Shown here in pieces: positions 5,914 through 6,792 of a stretch of 6,792 nucleotides of DNA. Source of the stretch: Candidatus Krumholzibacteriota bacterium (GTDB taxonomy: Bacteria; Krumholzibacteriota; Krumholzibacteriia; Krumholzibacteriales; Krumholzibacteriaceae); contig DAOVNN010000159.1 of the NCBI GenBank assembly GCA_030630165.1, positions 1 through 6,792 of the forward strand, read 5' to 3'. The number at the start of each line of letters is the position of its first letter. The stretch's first letter is position 1. The notes beneath the pieces are model-generated. The model saw nothing but the letters and a program-made list of their open reading frames with translations, was not told the origin of the DNA and ran no database searches. Made by a program: the position numbers and the translations under genes.

Positions 5914-6739
5914 GATAATCGGACAGGTCGACAAGGTAATAGGGCCGGTGGTCCATGCCCGCGGGGTCGAGAAGGCGAAGATGCTCGATCTCGTCGAGGT
6001 GGGCGAGCACCATCTCGTCGGCGAGATCGTCAAGCTCGATGGCGAGAGGGCCGTAATACAGGTATACGAGGATACGACGGGGCTCGCGCCAGGGACCAAT
6101 ATCTACTCTGCCGGCGTTCCACTGTCGGTCGAGCTCGGACCGGGTCTTATCGGAACGATCTACGACGGCATCCAGCGCCCGCTCGAGAAGATCCGCGACA
6201 CATCAGGCCAGTATATCCAGAAGGGTATCCACTTGTCGGCGCTCGACAAGGAGAAGCGCTGGTTCTATACACCCGCGCTTGCGGTGGGCGACGAAGTCAC
6301 CGGCGGCGAGACTGTCGGCACCGTCCAGGAGACCGAGCTGATAGAGCACCGCGTGCTCGTTCCTCCCCTGGTGAATGGTGAGATCACGTGGGTGGCCGAA
6401 GAGGGCGAGTACACCGTATCCGACGTCGTGGCGAGGACCGAGAACACCCAGGGCGAGTGCTTCGAGGTACATCTCGCCCAGCGATGGCCCGTGCGAAAGG
6501 GACGTCCGGCAGGTGAGAGAGTGCCTCTCAGCATTCCGCTGATCACCGGGCAGAGGGTCATCGATACACTTTTCCCCGTAGCGAAGGGGGGCACGGTCGT
6601 CGTGCCGGGCGGATTCGGTACCGGTAAGACGATGACCCAGCACGCGCTTGCCAAGTGGAGCGACGCCGACATCATCGTATACATCGGATGCGGTGAGCGC
6701 GGCAACGAGATGACAGACGTTCTCATCGAGTTCCCCTAG
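5906..6739 (+). CDS. atpA: V-type ATP synthase catalytic subunit A, interrupted by an in-frame TAG
   Basis: Subunit A carries the catalytic ATP site of the A3B3 head. Read from GTG 5906, the visible 277 residues comprise the N-terminal beta-barrel (about 1-70), the A-specific insert region (about 110-190, with EGEYTVSDVVARTE) and the start of the nucleotide-binding domain. The P-loop GGFGTGKT is at 235-242 (Lys241), followed by ALAKWSDADIIVYIGCGERGNEMT with Glu264 as the likely catalytic glutamate. The frame then meets TAG at 6737-6739, where relatives have glutamate (EFPEL), and continues as clear subunit A sequence. Full-length subunits have about 580 residues, so a product stopping here would lack the Walker B region, the rest of the nucleotide-binding domain and the helical C-terminal domain, and could not work. 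An alternative ATG start at 5888 adds six residues. Cause of the stop: sequencing error, nonsense mutation or, less likely, readthrough. Confidence 0.93.
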   Translation: MLEIIGQVDKVIGPVVHARGVEKAKMLDLVEVGEHHLVGEIVKLDGERAVIQVYEDTTGLAPGTNIYSAGVPLSVELGPGLIGTIYDGIQRPLEKIRDTSGQYIQKGIHLSALDKEKRWFYTPALAVGDEVTGGETVGTVQETELIEHRVLVPPLVNGEITWVAEEGEYTVSDVVARTENTQGECFEVHLAQRWPVRKGRPAGERVPLSIPLITGQRVIDTLFPVAKGGTVVVPGGFGTGKTMTQHALAKWSDADIIVYIGCGERGNEMTDVLIEFP

Positions 6740-6792
6740 CTGATAGATCCCCGCACGAAACGTCCGATCATGGAGCGCACGATAATGATCGC
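6740..6792 (+). pseudogene. atpA: Continuation of subunit A reading frame after the in-frame TAG (runs off the window)
   Basis: Directly after TAG 6737-6739 the same frame encodes LIDPRTKRPIMERTIMIA. This matches the segment following EFPE in V/A-type subunit A proteins, which normally continues with a NTSNMPVAARE-like region beyond the window. No frameshift is needed, so the downstream part belongs to the same gene. I cannot see whether the remainder is intact. Confidence 0.8.

Noticed and set aside
4852..6099. Long open frame on the minus strand across subunits F, E and A.
   Set aside because: It lies opposite three well-identified genes and shows no family resemblance, so it is codon-bias noise.
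6737..6739. Whole-genome recoding of TAG to an amino acid.
   Set aside because: Subunit F ends with TAG at its normal length, and translating that TAG would fuse F with E. A local explanation is simpler, though suppression at this one site is not excluded.

Overview
The window looks like chromosome from an uncultured or poorly studied bacterium, moderately GC-rich by eye (high fifties percent). It carries the first seven genes of a V-type (V/A-type) ATPase operon, preceded by the end of a tRNA-queuosine mannosyltransferase-like glycosyltransferase. Three things argue for Bacteria rather than Archaea, although this ATPase class is typical of archaea. There is a near-perfect sigma70-type promoter before the operon. 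Shine-Dalgarno sites precede ATG, GTG and TTG starts. The upstream gene belongs to a family acting on queuosine, a bacterial and eukaryotic tRNA modification. The exact phylum cannot be read from the sequence.

Layout, all on the + strand. Bases 1-955 hold the 3' part of a DUF3524/QTMAN-type glycosyltransferase that begins before the window. Bases 952-980 form a promoter, TTGACA-17-TATACT, whose -35 box overlaps that gene's stop codon. The ATPase genes follow in tight order: subunit H/G (1033-1344, TTG start), C (1376-2437), I (2451-4451), K (4467-4874), F (4912-5217), E (5254-5913, GTG start) and A (from GTG 5906). Gaps are 13-37 nt, and E and A overlap by 8 nt. Subunits B and D would be expected just downstream.

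The genes build one rotary machine. I and the K ring form the membrane ion-translocating sector, C couples the ring to the central stalk, F belongs to the central stalk, E and H/G form the peripheral stalk, and A carries the catalytic nucleotide site. In the K ring the ion-binding glutamate is present, but the glutamine and serine/threonine ligands of known Na+-binding rings are not seen, which suggests a proton-coupled enzyme.

The most striking observation is an in-frame TAG at 6737-6739 in subunit A. It sits in the very conserved stretch after GERGNEMTDVLIEFP, where the family has glutamate. The same frame continues afterwards with recognisable subunit A sequence (LIDPRTKRPIMERTIMIA) to the window end. 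One GAG-to-TAG change explains it. Subunit F ends normally at a TAG, so wholesale amber recoding is unlikely. A sequencing error or a nonsense mutation are the leading explanations. I found no CRISPR array, tRNA, rRNA, insertion sequence or clearly novel system here.
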